A stretch of DNA of 64,000 nt from Collinsella aerofaciens (GTDB taxonomy: Bacteria; Actinomycetota; Coriobacteriia; Coriobacteriales; Coriobacteriaceae), in contig NZ_JAQLDQ010000001.1 in the NCBI RefSeq assembly GCF_028209395.1, positions 62,001 to 126,000 on the forward strand, written 5' to 3'. The first letter of the stretch is position 1. Every line of letters begins with the position of its first letter. A program made the position numbers and the translations under genes. This document shows positions 1 through 8,090 of this stretch, piece by piece. The notes under the pieces are model-generated. The model ran no database searches and had not been told where the DNA came from. It saw only the letters and a list, made by a program, of their open reading frames with translations.

Positions 1-927
<927 letters not shown>

Positions 928-951
928 ATTGGCTGCATAAGCGATTTGCTA

Positions 952-980
952 GGGCACTCCTTTTTGGGGTGCCCTTTTTG
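952..980 (+). terminator. Rho-independent terminator of serS
   Basis: GGGCACTCC, a five-T loop, then GGGGTGCCC and a T run. The stem is nine pairs with one wobble. Confidence 0.9.
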
Positions 981-1098
981 TGTGCGGCCATACCATGCCG
1001 TGCGGACAGCTCAATAGAAAACACACGAACAACTGTTCTGTATACAGCCATCTACCTGCTATGCTTTTGCTAAATAAGAGCGAGAGAAAGGGGACGCG

Positions 1099-1476
1099 AT
1101 GGAGCTGTTTGATGATCGGGTGGTTTTGTTTGAGAGCGACGAGGGCGGGGAGTACCTGCTTGTGACGTGTGAGCCGTCTGGCATGGGTGGCCTGGTGGTT
1201 CGACAGACGAGCGAGGGGCCGTTGACGCAATGGTGCTACGAGGAGTCGCCTCATGTGGTTGAGACGTTTGTGGCGCACGAGGGGCTTGTGGCCCTAGAGC
1301 ATTTCTATGGGGTCCAGACATCTAATCAGGTTGCTCGCATGTTGAGCATCTCGTTTGCCGATTATGATTGTGCCCAGCGGGTGAGATCGCTCCTGAGGGA
1401 ACTTGATGCTAAGTTTGACGTGATCGAAAAGCCAATCGATCGTACGGGGAATGGCGGTATATGCGGAGCAGCATGA
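1099..1476 (+). CDS. Hypothetical protein, 125 aa
   Basis: I do not recognise this protein. It begins with an ATG preceded by a purine-rich AGAAAGGGG Shine-Dalgarno. It is acidic in its N-terminal half, has no signal peptide, membrane segment or known catalytic motif, and looks like a small soluble alpha/beta protein. It ends about 75 bases before the first tRNA-Arg gene and stands alone between the serS terminator and the tRNA cluster. Good start context and protein-like composition support it as real. Function is unknown. Confidence 0.65.
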   Translation: MELFDDRVVLFESDEGGEYLLVTCEPSGMGGLVVRQTSEGPLTQWCYEESPHVVETFVAHEGLVALEHFYGVQTSNQVARMLSISFADYDCAQRVRSLLRELDAKFDVIEKPIDRTGNGGICGAA

Positions 1477-1512
1477 CAAGACTGCGTTCCACAAAAAAGT
1501 TTGAAATTGTGC

Positions 1513-1544
1513 TTGACTCCAATAAGCTAAAGTGGTTTTATATG
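1513..1544 (+). promoter_or_regulatory. Promoter of tRNA-Arg copy 1
   Basis: TTGACT at 1513-1518 is a good -35 box. The -10 is less certain, within TTTATATG at 1537-1544. It sits just upstream of the tRNA, like the promoters of the other three copies. Confidence 0.55.
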
Positions 1545-1553
1545 TCTTGCGCT

Positions 1554-1630
1554 GCGGCGTTACCTCAGCTGGATAGAGGGTCTGACTACGAATCAGAACG
1601 TCATAGGTTCGAATCCTATACGCCGCACCA
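1554..1630 (+). tRNA. tRNA-Arg (anticodon ACG), copy 1
   Basis: Complete cloverleaf of 77 bases. The acceptor stem GCGGCGT pairs with ACGCCGC, the anticodon stem TCTGA/TCAGA holds loop CTACGAA (anticodon ACG, read as ICG for CGU/CGC/CGA), and the T arm is ATAGG-TTCGAAT-CCTAT. The 3' CCA is encoded. It is followed by a terminator, so it is a single-gene transcript. Confidence 0.97.
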
Positions 1631-1640
1631 ATTGAAATTG

Positions 1641-1670
1641 AAAGCCTCCGGCAACGGGGGCTTTTCTTTT
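1641..1670 (+). terminator. Terminator of tRNA-Arg copy 1
   Basis: GCCTCCG, GCAA loop, CGGGGGC, then TTTTCTTTT, immediately behind the tRNA. Confidence 0.9.
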
Positions 1671-1683
1671 AGGCGGACGCCGC

Positions 1684-1821
1684 ATGGATTCGAACCTCGG
1701 TCGAGGCGCGGGCGTCAAGAAAACGCGGAGCGTTTTTAGCCCGCGGGCGAGTCCGCCGGCAGGCGGGCGAAGCCGGCGCGGATCCGCGGAGCGGATGCGC
1801 GGAATCCTATACGCCGCACCA
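1684..1821 (+). repeat. tRNA-tail module, copy A (Arg type)
   Basis: Begins with an inverted T-arm fragment (GGATTCGAACC, 1686-1696). Three hairpins follow: 1708-1744 (GCGGGC/GCCCGC around AAACGC/GCGTTT), 1754-1778 (CGCCGGC/GCCGGCG) and 1782-1796 (ATCCGC/GCGGAT). It ends with a direct copy of the last bases of the tRNA-Arg gene including CCA (1801-1821). The inverted T-arm and the copied tail can pair (GGATT with AATCC), closing the module. It is not a tRNA, because D and anticodon arms are missing. Related modules occur at 2587-2723 and 5568-5701. Confidence 0.8.
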
Positions 1822-1900
1822 ATTGAACTTGAATCCTCCGGCAACGGGGGCTTTTCTTTTATGGCAACACCGCATGGATTCGAACCTCGGTCGAGGCACG
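1822..1900 (+). repeat. Second, truncated tRNA-tail unit with duplicated terminator
   Basis: After the copied tRNA tail the tRNA terminator is repeated (CCTCCGGCAACGGGGG then TTTTCTTTT), followed by a second inverted T-arm GGATTCGAACC and CCTCGGTCGAGG. The hairpin core is absent here. The arrangement therefore looks like a tandem unit of tail, terminator, inverted T-arm and core whose last copy lost the core. Confidence 0.7.
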
Positions 1901-1943
1901 AACAACTTAATTATCACTCCGTAAAATTTTTTCTAATTGTCGC

Positions 1944-1972
1944 TTGACCCATCGGGGGCTCGCGTGCATAAT
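1944..1972 (+). promoter_or_regulatory. Promoter of tRNA-Arg copy 2
   Basis: TTGACC (1944-1949), 17-base spacer, CATAAT (1967-1972). The tRNA begins 12 bases downstream. Confidence 0.85.
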
Positions 1973-1984
1973 AATCCGTGCGTT

Positions 1985-2061
1985 GCGGCGTTACCTCAGC
2001 TGGATAGAGGGTCTGACTACGAATCAGAACGTCATAGGTTCGAATCCTATACGCCGCACCA
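1985..2061 (+). tRNA. tRNA-Arg (anticodon ACG), copy 2
   Basis: Identical in sequence to copy 1, with encoded CCA. It has its own sigma-70-like promoter and its own terminator. Confidence 0.97.
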
Positions 2062-2074
2062 ACTGAACTTTAAA

Positions 2075-2098
2075 GCCTCCGGTAACGGAGGCTTTTCT
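2075..2098 (+). terminator. Terminator of tRNA-Arg copy 2
   Basis: GCCTCCG, GTAA loop, CGGAGGC, T-rich tail. Confidence 0.88.
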
Positions 2099-2179
2099 TA
2101 TATCGCGATGCGTCGAAGATCGCGCCAAGCCCTCCAAATGATTAAAAATCAAATTCGATAACTTTTTTTGAAAAAATGC

Positions 2180-2208
2180 TTGACCATTATTCAGTCCATG
2201 TGCATAAT
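2180..2208 (+). promoter_or_regulatory. Promoter of tRNA-Arg copy 3
   Basis: TTGACC (2180-2185), 17-base spacer, CATAAT (2203-2208). Confidence 0.85.
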
Positions 2209-2220
2209 AATCAACAAGTC

Positions 2221-2297
2221 GCGGCGTTACCTCAGCTGGATAGAGGGTCTGACTACGAATCAGAACGTCATAGGTTCGAATCCTATACGCCGCACCA
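2221..2297 (+). tRNA. tRNA-Arg (anticodon ACG), copy 3
   Basis: Identical 77-base cloverleaf with encoded CCA, exactly 236 bases after copy 2. Confidence 0.97.
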
Positions 2298-2310
2298 ACT
2301 GAACTTTAAA

Positions 2311-2334
2311 GCCTCCGGTAACGGAGGCTTTTCT
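2311..2334 (+). terminator. Terminator of tRNA-Arg copy 3
   Basis: Same GCCTCCG/CGGAGGC hairpin with T tail as behind copy 2. Confidence 0.88.
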
Positions 2335-2415
2335 TATATCGCGATGCGTCGAAGATCGCGCCAAGCCCTCCAAATGATTAAAAATCAAATTCGATAACTT
2401 TTTTTGAAAAAATGC

Positions 2416-2444
2416 TTGACCATTATTCAGTCCATGTGCATAAT
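2416..2444 (+). promoter_or_regulatory. Promoter of tRNA-Arg copy 4
   Basis: TTGACC (2416-2421), 17-base spacer, CATAAT (2439-2444), as in copy 3. Confidence 0.85.
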
Positions 2445-2456
2445 AATCAACAAGTC

Positions 2457-2533
2457 GCGGCGTTACCTCAGCTGGATAGAGGGTCTGACTACGAATCAGA
2501 ACGTCATAGGTTCGAATCCTATACGCCGCACCA
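2457..2533 (+). tRNA. tRNA-Arg (anticodon ACG), copy 4
   Basis: Fourth identical copy with encoded CCA. Its downstream region differs from copies 2 and 3 and carries a tRNA-tail module instead. Confidence 0.97.
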
Positions 2534-2543
2534 TTTGAGATTA

Positions 2544-2572
2544 AAGCTCCCGGCAACGGGGGCTTTTCTTTT
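2544..2572 (+). terminator. Terminator of tRNA-Arg copy 4
   Basis: AGCTCCCG, GCAA loop, CGGGGGCT, then TTTTCTTTT. Confidence 0.88.
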
Positions 2573-2586
2573 ACGTAAACACCGCA

Positions 2587-2723
2587 TTGATTCGAACCTC
2601 GGTCGAGGCGCGGGCGTAAAGAAAACGCGAAGCGTTTTTAGCCCGCGGGCGAGCACGCCGGCAGGCGGGCGAAGCCGGTGCGGATCCGCGCAGCGGATGC
2701 GCGGAATCCTATACGCCGCACCA
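2587..2723 (+). repeat. tRNA-tail module, copy B (Arg type)
   Basis: Same order as copy A: inverted T-arm (GATTCGAACC, 2589-2598), hairpins at 2610-2646, 2656-2680 and 2684-2698, then a direct copy of the tRNA-Arg 3' end (2703-2723). In hairpin 2 one pair is a G-T wobble where copy A has G-C, so pairing is retained. The copied tail is followed by a duplicate of the tRNA terminator. Confidence 0.8.
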
Positions 2724-2732
2724 TTTGAGATT

Positions 2733-2762
2733 AAAGCTCCCGGCAACGGGGGCTTTTCTTTT
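2733..2762 (+). terminator. Duplicated terminator behind module B
   Basis: Same AGCTCCCG/CGGGGGCT hairpin and T tail as 2544-2572. With the copied tail it forms a direct repeat of roughly 60 bases. Confidence 0.8.
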
Positions 2763-2886
2763 GCGTCAGCTTGAGTGCTTTCGTCCAAAGGGACGATTTC
2801 CTGTCGACTCGTGTAAGATTCCGAGTAGATGTCGCGACTTATTCGCGACCACTCCTTCTTCAAGCGACCGATCAGGGTGATATTTC

Positions 2887-5328
2887 GTGGCAGAGCGTCC
2901 GACATACAAGCTCAGGTTTCTCGATCCCAAGAAGCGCTTTCCGGCGATGCCCGAGCAGCCTGCGGGACGCTCATATGGCGTAGTCTGGAAACTCTTTGGC
3001 GAGGATCAGCATGAATCTTGTTATGTCGTCGAATTTGTTGGCAAAAGTCATGTGTCGCTTTTGGGCTACGTAAGCGTTTCGGGTGAGGTGTACAAGGTGG
3101 ACCGCCCCGTCAGCGAGGCTCCGCTGCCCAACGATCCCGACATGGAACTGGTCCTTGACGAGTCGGACTCCGGTATTGGTGATATTGTGGTTCGGGGAGC
3201 CAACGGCACGATGCGCGCGTGCGCGCGAACCGTCGGCTCTCCCGAAGGCCCCATGCGCGAGCAGTCCGACCACGAGACATGGAATTCGACCCGCTCCCTT
3301 CCTTACGGCGAGTTCATGGCATCGATGTTCCTGCGCTACGTGATATTCGCTGACTCCGAAAATGCCATTGCGAGCACGGCGGACGCCGGCGGACTCGACG
3401 AGGGTATGCAAAATGTTATCGACAAGATCAAGCTCGTAAAGTTGCCCGAGCCGGTCGAGGTGTTTTTGGGCTTTAACACGGCACCGCTCCCTGATGCTAT
3501 CGAGACGCTGCTTTACCGCGTTGACCATGCCGAGAATCCGAGCGGTATCGAGCGCTATGCCGCTGCCCTTATGAGTGAAATTGACTTGCCCCGCCTGCGC
3601 ACCATCGCTGCCAAGTCCGAGATGAGCCTGGCTCGCATTGATCGTTCAAAGCTTTTCTATCTCAATTTTGATCGTAGCCTGCTGGACCAGGACGAGATTG
3701 ACATGCTGCTTGCCATCGAGTGCCGTCTCAACCGCCTCTCCGGCATCCTTGAGCGCATCGGGGCTGGATTGGTCCCCGCGGCCTCGTCGCCGAGCCTTGA
3801 GGGCTGCGCGCTCTTTGATGCGTGGCATATCGCTAAGACGACCAACGATGTTCCTCGACTGCTCGATACGGCCTCGAGCGATAACCCGTGGGGCGAACCG
3901 GGTACGGTGGCTTGCCAGCCGGGCGGTGAGTGGGATGTGCGTACCCGCTTCGCGCGTATTGTCGAGGCGCTTAACGTGGTCACGCGGCTCGACTATACCT
4001 ATCGGGCAAACGTTGCCGAGGGGATTATGCTCGTTCGGTTTGGGCAGTCTGTCGTTGATGCCATGCCGCAACGTGAATACGACGCTCAAGATGACGCCTG
4101 GCACGAGCTGGACGAGGACACGCGCACGATCTGGGCCGCGGAGCACGATGCGCGCGTGGCGCTCACGCTTGCGGCAGCGTGTTTTGCCGCGGGCACCTGC
4201 ATCACGCGCTGCTATGTGCAGATTGCTGCTCCCGACAGTGAGCAGGGCGAGTGCGTTGTCGCAACGTATTTCTTTGGGCGTGCGGCCTATCTGGCCGATT
4301 GCGTGCCTGTCGCCAAGGATCTTGAGAGCATGGACATGGACGATATGCCGTGCAAGCGTGTGCTTGAGGCGTATGAGTCAACCGCTCCGGAGACGATTGA
4401 GCCGGCGGAGGTTCATGCTCGTCCGCGTGATGACCATCGCATGCTGCCGCCGGCGCTGCGCGATCTGCTGCTTGCCGATACGGCTGACGAGCTGGAGGTC
4501 ATGGAAGAGGACGACGACCCATACGTGGCCCGTGTTGTTGAATTGCGCGAGCAGGCAAAAGTCGACCGTACAGGTGCTTTTGAAGGCTTTTCCCGTCTTG
4601 TCGAGGAGTTGGAGGCCAAGTGCGCCGTCGCCGAGCTTTTGGCGACAGGTCCGGTTCAAACGCAGTTTTGCGATAACCAGCTGGTGCGCATGGTGCTACC
4701 GGTGTTGGAAGAAGACCGCTCTGTGCGAATCCTTCGTGCGCCCGATGCGCTGTACTTTGCCCAGCACGAGATCTGCAGCTTTTACGCCGAGCAAGAGGAC
4801 TTTGAACGAGCACTGCCCGAGGTGCGCCATCTTTACGATCTGGCGCGCTCGTCCATGCAGTCGCACTTTGCGCTCATCAACGTGCTTGCGCGTCTGGAGC
4901 GCTTTGACGAGATTATCGAGGTGGCGCGCCACGGCCTACGTATTGCCAGCGATCGTTCTGCAATCGGCTACCTGTTCTATCGCTTGGCGTTTGCCTATTG
5001 GAATTGCGATCAGCTCGAGCTCGCGTTGGCGTGCTACCGCCTCGTGCCGCGCGGCGAGGAGTCAGGTAGCAACGCGCTGGAGGAAATGCAGGGCCTTAGG
5101 AACGAGATGGGTGTCAATGAGCCGCCGACGTTCGAGGATGCGGTTGAAACCATCCGCAAGGCTGGACTCGAGCTGCCGCCGGTGTCCGCCGTGACGAATC
5201 AGCTTGCCGATGCCGCTGTGCAACTGGTCGACAACGGCTTCTTTTTCCTGGCACGCGGTTGCATCTTCCAAATGTGGCGCACCATGGGCAACGACGAGCT
5301 CGGCTCTCTCAACCGCTCGCTGGGGTAG
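2887..5328 (+). CDS. Large hypothetical protein with TPR-like helical region, 813 aa
   Basis: Function not recognised. GTG start with a modest GGGTGA Shine-Dalgarno. No signal peptide or membrane segment is visible, so it is probably cytoplasmic. The first roughly 500 residues match no family I know. Residues about 620-720 form helical pairs typical of tetratricopeptide repeats (FYAEQEDFERAL, LARLERFDEIIEVA, AYWNCDQLELALACY), suggesting a scaffold or protein-interaction role. It is a single-gene unit flanked by tRNA genes on both sides. A small hairpin (GTCGCGA/TCGCGAC, 2830-2848) lies in its leader. Confidence 0.85.
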   Translation: MAERPTYKLRFLDPKKRFPAMPEQPAGRSYGVVWKLFGEDQHESCYVVEFVGKSHVSLLGYVSVSGEVYKVDRPVSEAPLPNDPDMELVLDESDSGIGDIVVRGANGTMRACARTVGSPEGPMREQSDHETWNSTRSLPYGEFMASMFLRYVIFADSENAIASTADAGGLDEGMQNVIDKIKLVKLPEPVEVFLGFNTAPLPDAIETLLYRVDHAENPSGIERYAAALMSEIDLPRLRTIAAKSEMSLARIDRSKLFYLNFDRSLLDQDEIDMLLAIECRLNRLSGILERIGAGLVPAASSPSLEGCALFDAWHIAKTTNDVPRLLDTASSDNPWGEPGTVACQPGGEWDVRTRFARIVEALNVVTRLDYTYRANVAEGIMLVRFGQSVVDAMPQREYDAQDDAWHELDEDTRTIWAAEHDARVALTLAAACFAAGTCITRCYVQIAAPDSEQGECVVATYFFGRAAYLADCVPVAKDLESMDMDDMPCKRVLEAYESTAPETIEPAEVHARPRDDHRMLPPALRDLLLADTADELEVMEEDDDPYVARVVELREQAKVDRTGAFEGFSRLVEELEAKCAVAELLATGPVQTQFCDNQLVRMVLPVLEEDRSVRILRAPDALYFAQHEICSFYAEQEDFERALPEVRHLYDLARSSMQSHFALINVLARLERFDEIIEVARHGLRIASDRSAIGYLFYRLAFAYWNCDQLELALACYRLVPRGEESGSNALEEMQGLRNEMGVNEPPTFEDAVETIRKAGLELPPVSAVTNQLADAAVQLVDNGFFFLARGCIFQMWRTMGNDELGSLNRSLG

Positions 5329-5377
5329 GCGAAGCTTTCAAGGAGGAAAGGCTGCTAGGCAATTAGAAAATTTCCTC

Positions 5378-5406
5378 TTGCTCATCCTTGGCTGTTTGGT
5401 TACTAT
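5378..5406 (+). promoter_or_regulatory. Promoter of tRNA-Ser
   Basis: TTGCTC (5378-5383), 17-base spacer, TACTAT (5401-5406), 14 bases before the tRNA. Confidence 0.8.
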
Positions 5407-5420
5407 AGAACGGCTGTTAC

Positions 5421-5511
5421 GGAGAGCTGACCGAGAGGCCGAAGGTGCTCGCCTGCTAAGCGAGTATGCCCCAAAAGGGCATCTGGGGTTCGAATCCCCA
5501 GCTCTCCGCCA
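5421..5511 (+). tRNA. tRNA-Ser (anticodon GCT)
   Basis: 91-base class II tRNA with the long variable arm typical of serine. Acceptor GGAGAGC/GCTCTCC, anticodon stem CTCGC/GCGAG with loop CTGCTAA (anticodon GCT, codons AGU/AGC), variable stem TGCCC/GGGCA, T arm CTGGGG-TTCGAAT-CCCCAG, encoded CCA. Confidence 0.97.
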
Positions 5512-5527
5512 GTATGACTTGAAAGAA

Positions 5528-5551
5528 GGACTCCGAAAGGGGTCCTTTTTT
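5528..5551 (+). terminator. Terminator of tRNA-Ser
   Basis: GGACTCC, GAAA tetraloop, GGGGTCC, six Ts. Confidence 0.9.
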
Positions 5552-5567
5552 GTGCGAAGAACGTTGG

Positions 5568-5773
5568 CTGGGGATTCGAACCCGAGAGGGCACGGGCGTT
5601 AAGCAAACGCGAAAGCGTTTGTAGCCCGTGGGCGAAAAGCCGCCAGGCTTTGAAGCCGGAGGGCATGCGCAGCATGCCCGGACATCCCCAGCTCTCCGCC
5701 AGTACGAATTTGAAGAAGGGTCCCATTTGGGGCCCTTTTTATTATCAAGAATGGCGGCTGGGGATTCGAACCT
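5568..5773 (+). repeat. tRNA-tail module, copy C (Ser type), plus truncated second unit
   Basis: Inverted T-arm of tRNA-Ser (CTGGGGATTCGAACCC, 5568-5583), hairpins at 5592-5629 (ACGGGC/GCCCGT around AAACGC/GCGTTT), 5646-5657 and 5661-5679 (GGGCATGC/GCATGCCC), then a direct copy of the tRNA-Ser 3' end (5684-5701). The ends pair over eight bases (CTGGGGAT 5568-5575 with ATCCCCAG 5684-5691). A second terminator and a second inverted T-arm (5758-5773) follow, as in the Arg copies. Compared with copies A and B the paired bases differ but pairing is kept. Confidence 0.82.
5718..5740 (+). terminator. Second terminator behind the copied tRNA-Ser tail
   Basis: GGGTCCC, ATTT loop, GGGGCCC, five Ts. 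Confidence 0.85.
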
Positions 5774-5808
5774 CAAAAAAGGAGGCATCCTTTCGGACGC
5801 CTCCTTTC
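5774..5808 (-). terminator. Terminator of the D,D-carboxypeptidase gene
   Basis: GGAGGCATCC/GGACGCCTCC hairpin with an A tract on its left. Read leftward this is a stem followed by Ts, 24 bases beyond the stop of the minus-strand gene. It could also stop rightward transcripts. Confidence 0.8.
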
Positions 5809-5831
5809 AGTGGACTTATTATTCTTGCGCC

Positions 5832-7172
5832 CTACACCTCGGGCGCCTTGGCGACGGTCTCGCTTTCTGCCGTGAGTGGGCGGTTGTCGATGCGACGGCC
5901 CAAGCGATCGAGCTTCACGAGTAGCCATTCAATGGGATTCGGCCCTGCGCCTTCCTCGTCGGCAACTAGGTCCATGACGGCGATCTTGGTGCCGTCCTGC
6001 TTGAGCGTGACGCTGCCCACCTTGTCGCCCACATGCACCGTGCCCGAAAGATCGTCGTAGCTAACCTTTTCGGTCACCTCGCCGGCAAGGGAAAACACGG
6101 TCGCTTGCGCCGTGGGATCGGCGAGTGTGGCGTCGATCGTCTTATCCGTCCAGTCGGTTTGACCAATGCGCGCCATAAGCGGGTTGCCGTTGGCGGTCTT
6201 TTCCTGTGTGTTGGCGATTGCGACCGTCACCTTGTGACCGTAGTACCAATTGGCAAGGGTTGCGGTATCGGTAAAGCGCTGGTCGGTGGTGGTGGAGTTC
6301 AAAACGACGGTGTAGATCTCGTCGCCGTCGCGGTTGTAGGCGCTCGTAAAGCAATAGCCCGCGTCGTCGGTGGTGCCGGTCTTGCCACCGATGTTGCCAT
6401 CTTGGCCCAGCAAATAGTTATGCGTGTCCATGGAATGCGAATGGTCGGTGCCGTCGGCGCCCGTGACCTCGATCCAGGAATCCTCGCTCGCTACGACCTC
6501 GCGGATCGTGTCGTTTTTCATGGCCTCCTGCATCATCAGCGCTACGTCGTGTGCGGTTGAGTGCATATCGCCAGCCCACTCATCAAAGTCCAGACCATGC
6601 GGGTTTTCAAAAAGCGTACCGGTGCAGCCGAGCTTCTTAGCGCGCTCGTTCATGGCCTTCACAAAGGTTGCCTCGGCGTCTTTGGTCTTAGGGTCGATCT
6701 TCTTGCCCACATATTCGGCGAGCACGACGGCGGCGTCGTTGCCCGAGGGAATCATCAGGCCGCGCAGTGCCTGCTCCACGGTAAGCTCGTCGCCTTCGAG
6801 CAAGCCGGCGGTCGAATTACCCACGGTGGCTGCGGCGTTGCTCACCGTGACCTTCTCGTCCATCTTGCAATTCTCGACGGTTAGGATTGCGGTCATGACC
6901 TTGGTGATCGAGGCGATTTTGACCTGCTCATCGGCGCCGCGCCCGTAGTAGATGGTGCCGTCTTTGCCCATGACGAGCGCATTGGCCGCATCGATATCGG
7001 GCAGATTATCGGCCGTGATGCCGCGCGCATCGGCGGTTTTGCCGCAGACATTGTCGGTCGTGAGCACTTGGGCGCCGGCGACGGTGGGCACGCCAGCGGC
7101 AAGGGCGATAGCGCAGACAAAGCCGGCGGCAAGCTGGGCTGAGCGCTTTGCAAAAGAGGTGAGGGACTTCAC
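5832..7172 (-). CDS. D-alanyl-D-alanine carboxypeptidase (peptidase S11, DacA-like)
   Basis: Penicillin-binding D,D-carboxypeptidase that trims the terminal D-Ala from peptidoglycan stem peptides outside the membrane. With the GTG start at 7172 (446 aa) there is a clear signal peptide (KR-rich start, then a hydrophobic stretch ending in VAGA at about residues 30-34). The three active-site motifs are SITK (88-91), SGN (143-145) and KTG (264-266). A PBP5-like C-terminal beta domain and a final helix follow. A longer frame upstream was rejected because the putative -10 (TATACT, 7212-7217) lies inside it and the signal peptide would be internal. Divergent from a VanRS-like pair. Confidence 0.93.
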   Translation of the reverse strand: MKSLTSFAKRSAQLAAGFVCAIALAAGVPTVAGAQVLTTDNVCGKTADARGITADNLPDIDAANALVMGKDGTIYYGRGADEQVKIASITKVMTAILTVENCKMDEKVTVSNAAATVGNSTAGLLEGDELTVEQALRGLMIPSGNDAAVVLAEYVGKKIDPKTKDAEATFVKAMNERAKKLGCTGTLFENPHGLDFDEWAGDMHSTAHDVALMMQEAMKNDTIREVVASEDSWIEVTGADGTDHSHSMDTHNYLLGQDGNIGGKTGTTDDAGYCFTSAYNRDGDEIYTVVLNSTTTDQRFTDTATLANWYYGHKVTVAIANTQEKTANGNPLMARIGQTDWTDKTIDATLADPTAQATVFSLAGEVTEKVSYDDLSGTVHVGDKVGSVTLKQDGTKIAVMDLVADEEGAGPNPIEWLLVKLDRLGRRIDNRPLTAESETVAKAPEV

Positions 7173-7211
7173 AGATTTCGCTTTCGACGGGATGGTCTCT
7201 TCTGGAACTAG

Positions 7212-7217
7212 AGTATA
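7212..7217 (-). promoter_or_regulatory. Probable -10 box of the carboxypeptidase gene
   Basis: TATACT on the minus strand, about 40 bases upstream of the chosen GTG. No convincing -35 box was seen, which would fit an activator-dependent promoter. Confidence 0.45.
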
Positions 7218-7369
7218 TCGTTTGCCGGTGTCGGCGATCATCGCGTGCGTGCGTGGCCCACATCCGCGCCCGAACGGACACATTGGTGCTTAAGGTCGAC
7301 TTAATCGCCCGCGCTTGTTGTGTGTGGCACGCGCCGCCTCGGGCATAATGGAGCGCGAGAGGAGCACGC

Positions 7370-8065
7370 ATGAACGAGCGCATTTTGGTAGTTGATGACG
7401 AGAAAGCCATCGCCGACCTGGTTGGTATCTACCTTACAAAAGAGGGCTTTGATGTCCAGATTGCCTACAGCGGGGCCGATGCGGCCAAGGCGATTCTGGA
7501 GCAGGAGTTTGATCTGGCGCTGCTGGATGTCATGCTGCCTGATATCGATGGGCTTGAGTTGCTGCGTACGATCCGTTCCAGCCATACCTATCCCGTGATC
7601 ATGCTGACGGCACGCGATGCCCAGCAGGATAAGATCGAGGGGCTCTCGCTTGGCGCAGACGATTATGTGGTCAAGCCGTTCCGTCCGCTGGAGCTCATCG
7701 CGCGCGTGCACGCTCAGCTTCGTCGTTATACCAGCTACGGCAGCCGCGCACAGGCGGCCGAGTCGCCGATCATCCAGCTCGACGGCCTCGAGATCAACCG
7801 CGACGCCCGCTCTGTGACGGTGGACGGTGCGCCGGTGCGCCTCACGCCCATCGAGTATTCCATCTTGCTGTATCTGGTTGAGCATCGCGGCAGCGTGGTA
7901 GCCGTGGAGGACCTGTTCCGCGCGGTGTGGAACGAGGACTTTATGCCCGGCTCCAACAATACGGTTATGGTGCACATTCGCCATCTGCGCGAAAAGATCG
8001 GCGACGACGCTCAAAAGCCGCGCTTTATCAAAAACGTCTGGGGCGTCGGCTACATAATCGAATAA
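7370..8065 (+). CDS. OmpR-family response regulator, VanR-like
   Basis: Receiver domain (residues 1-120) with phosphoacceptor Asp53, acidic pair DD at 10-11 and Lys102, joined to a C-terminal winged-helix DNA-binding domain. The start is supported by AGAGGAG. Several stretches (IADLVGIYL, KPFRPLELIARVHAQLRRY, NNTVMVHIRHLREKI, VWGVGYIIE) match what I recall of VanR-type regulators better than PhoP or PhoB. It is followed after 25 bases by its sensor kinase. No vanH/A/X ligase cassette is present in the window, so no resistance role is claimed. Likely target: the divergent carboxypeptidase gene. Confidence 0.93.
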   Translation: MNERILVVDDEKAIADLVGIYLTKEGFDVQIAYSGADAAKAILEQEFDLALLDVMLPDIDGLELLRTIRSSHTYPVIMLTARDAQQDKIEGLSLGADDYVVKPFRPLELIARVHAQLRRYTSYGSRAQAAESPIIQLDGLEINRDARSVTVDGAPVRLTPIEYSILLYLVEHRGSVVAVEDLFRAVWNEDFMPGSNNTVMVHIRHLREKIGDDAQKPRFIKNVWGVGYIIE

Positions 8066-8090
8066 CGCCTTTGATGGCGGGGGAGTAGAT

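Larger units (their letters stand above)
1985..2456 (+). repeat. Perfect tandem duplication, two 236-bp units
   Basis: Each unit contains a tRNA-Arg gene, its terminator, a spacer and the promoter of the next copy. The units 1985-2220 and 2221-2456 appear identical by eye, including the spacers, which points to recent unequal recombination or strong gene conversion. A third tRNA follows at 2457, where the downstream sequence switches to the copy-1-like tail. Confidence 0.9.

Noticed and set aside
1801..1821. Additional tRNA genes at the copied tails (also 2703-2723 and 5684-5701)
   Set aside because: Only the acceptor 3' strand and part of the T-arm are present; D and anticodon arms are missing.
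1985..2456. CRISPR array
   Set aside because: The 236-bp repeats contain tRNA genes and have no unique spacers; no cas genes nearby.
1684..2774. Several short open frames across the tRNA-Arg cluster
   Set aside because: They translate tRNA genes and tRNA-tail modules and repeat with them; no start signals.
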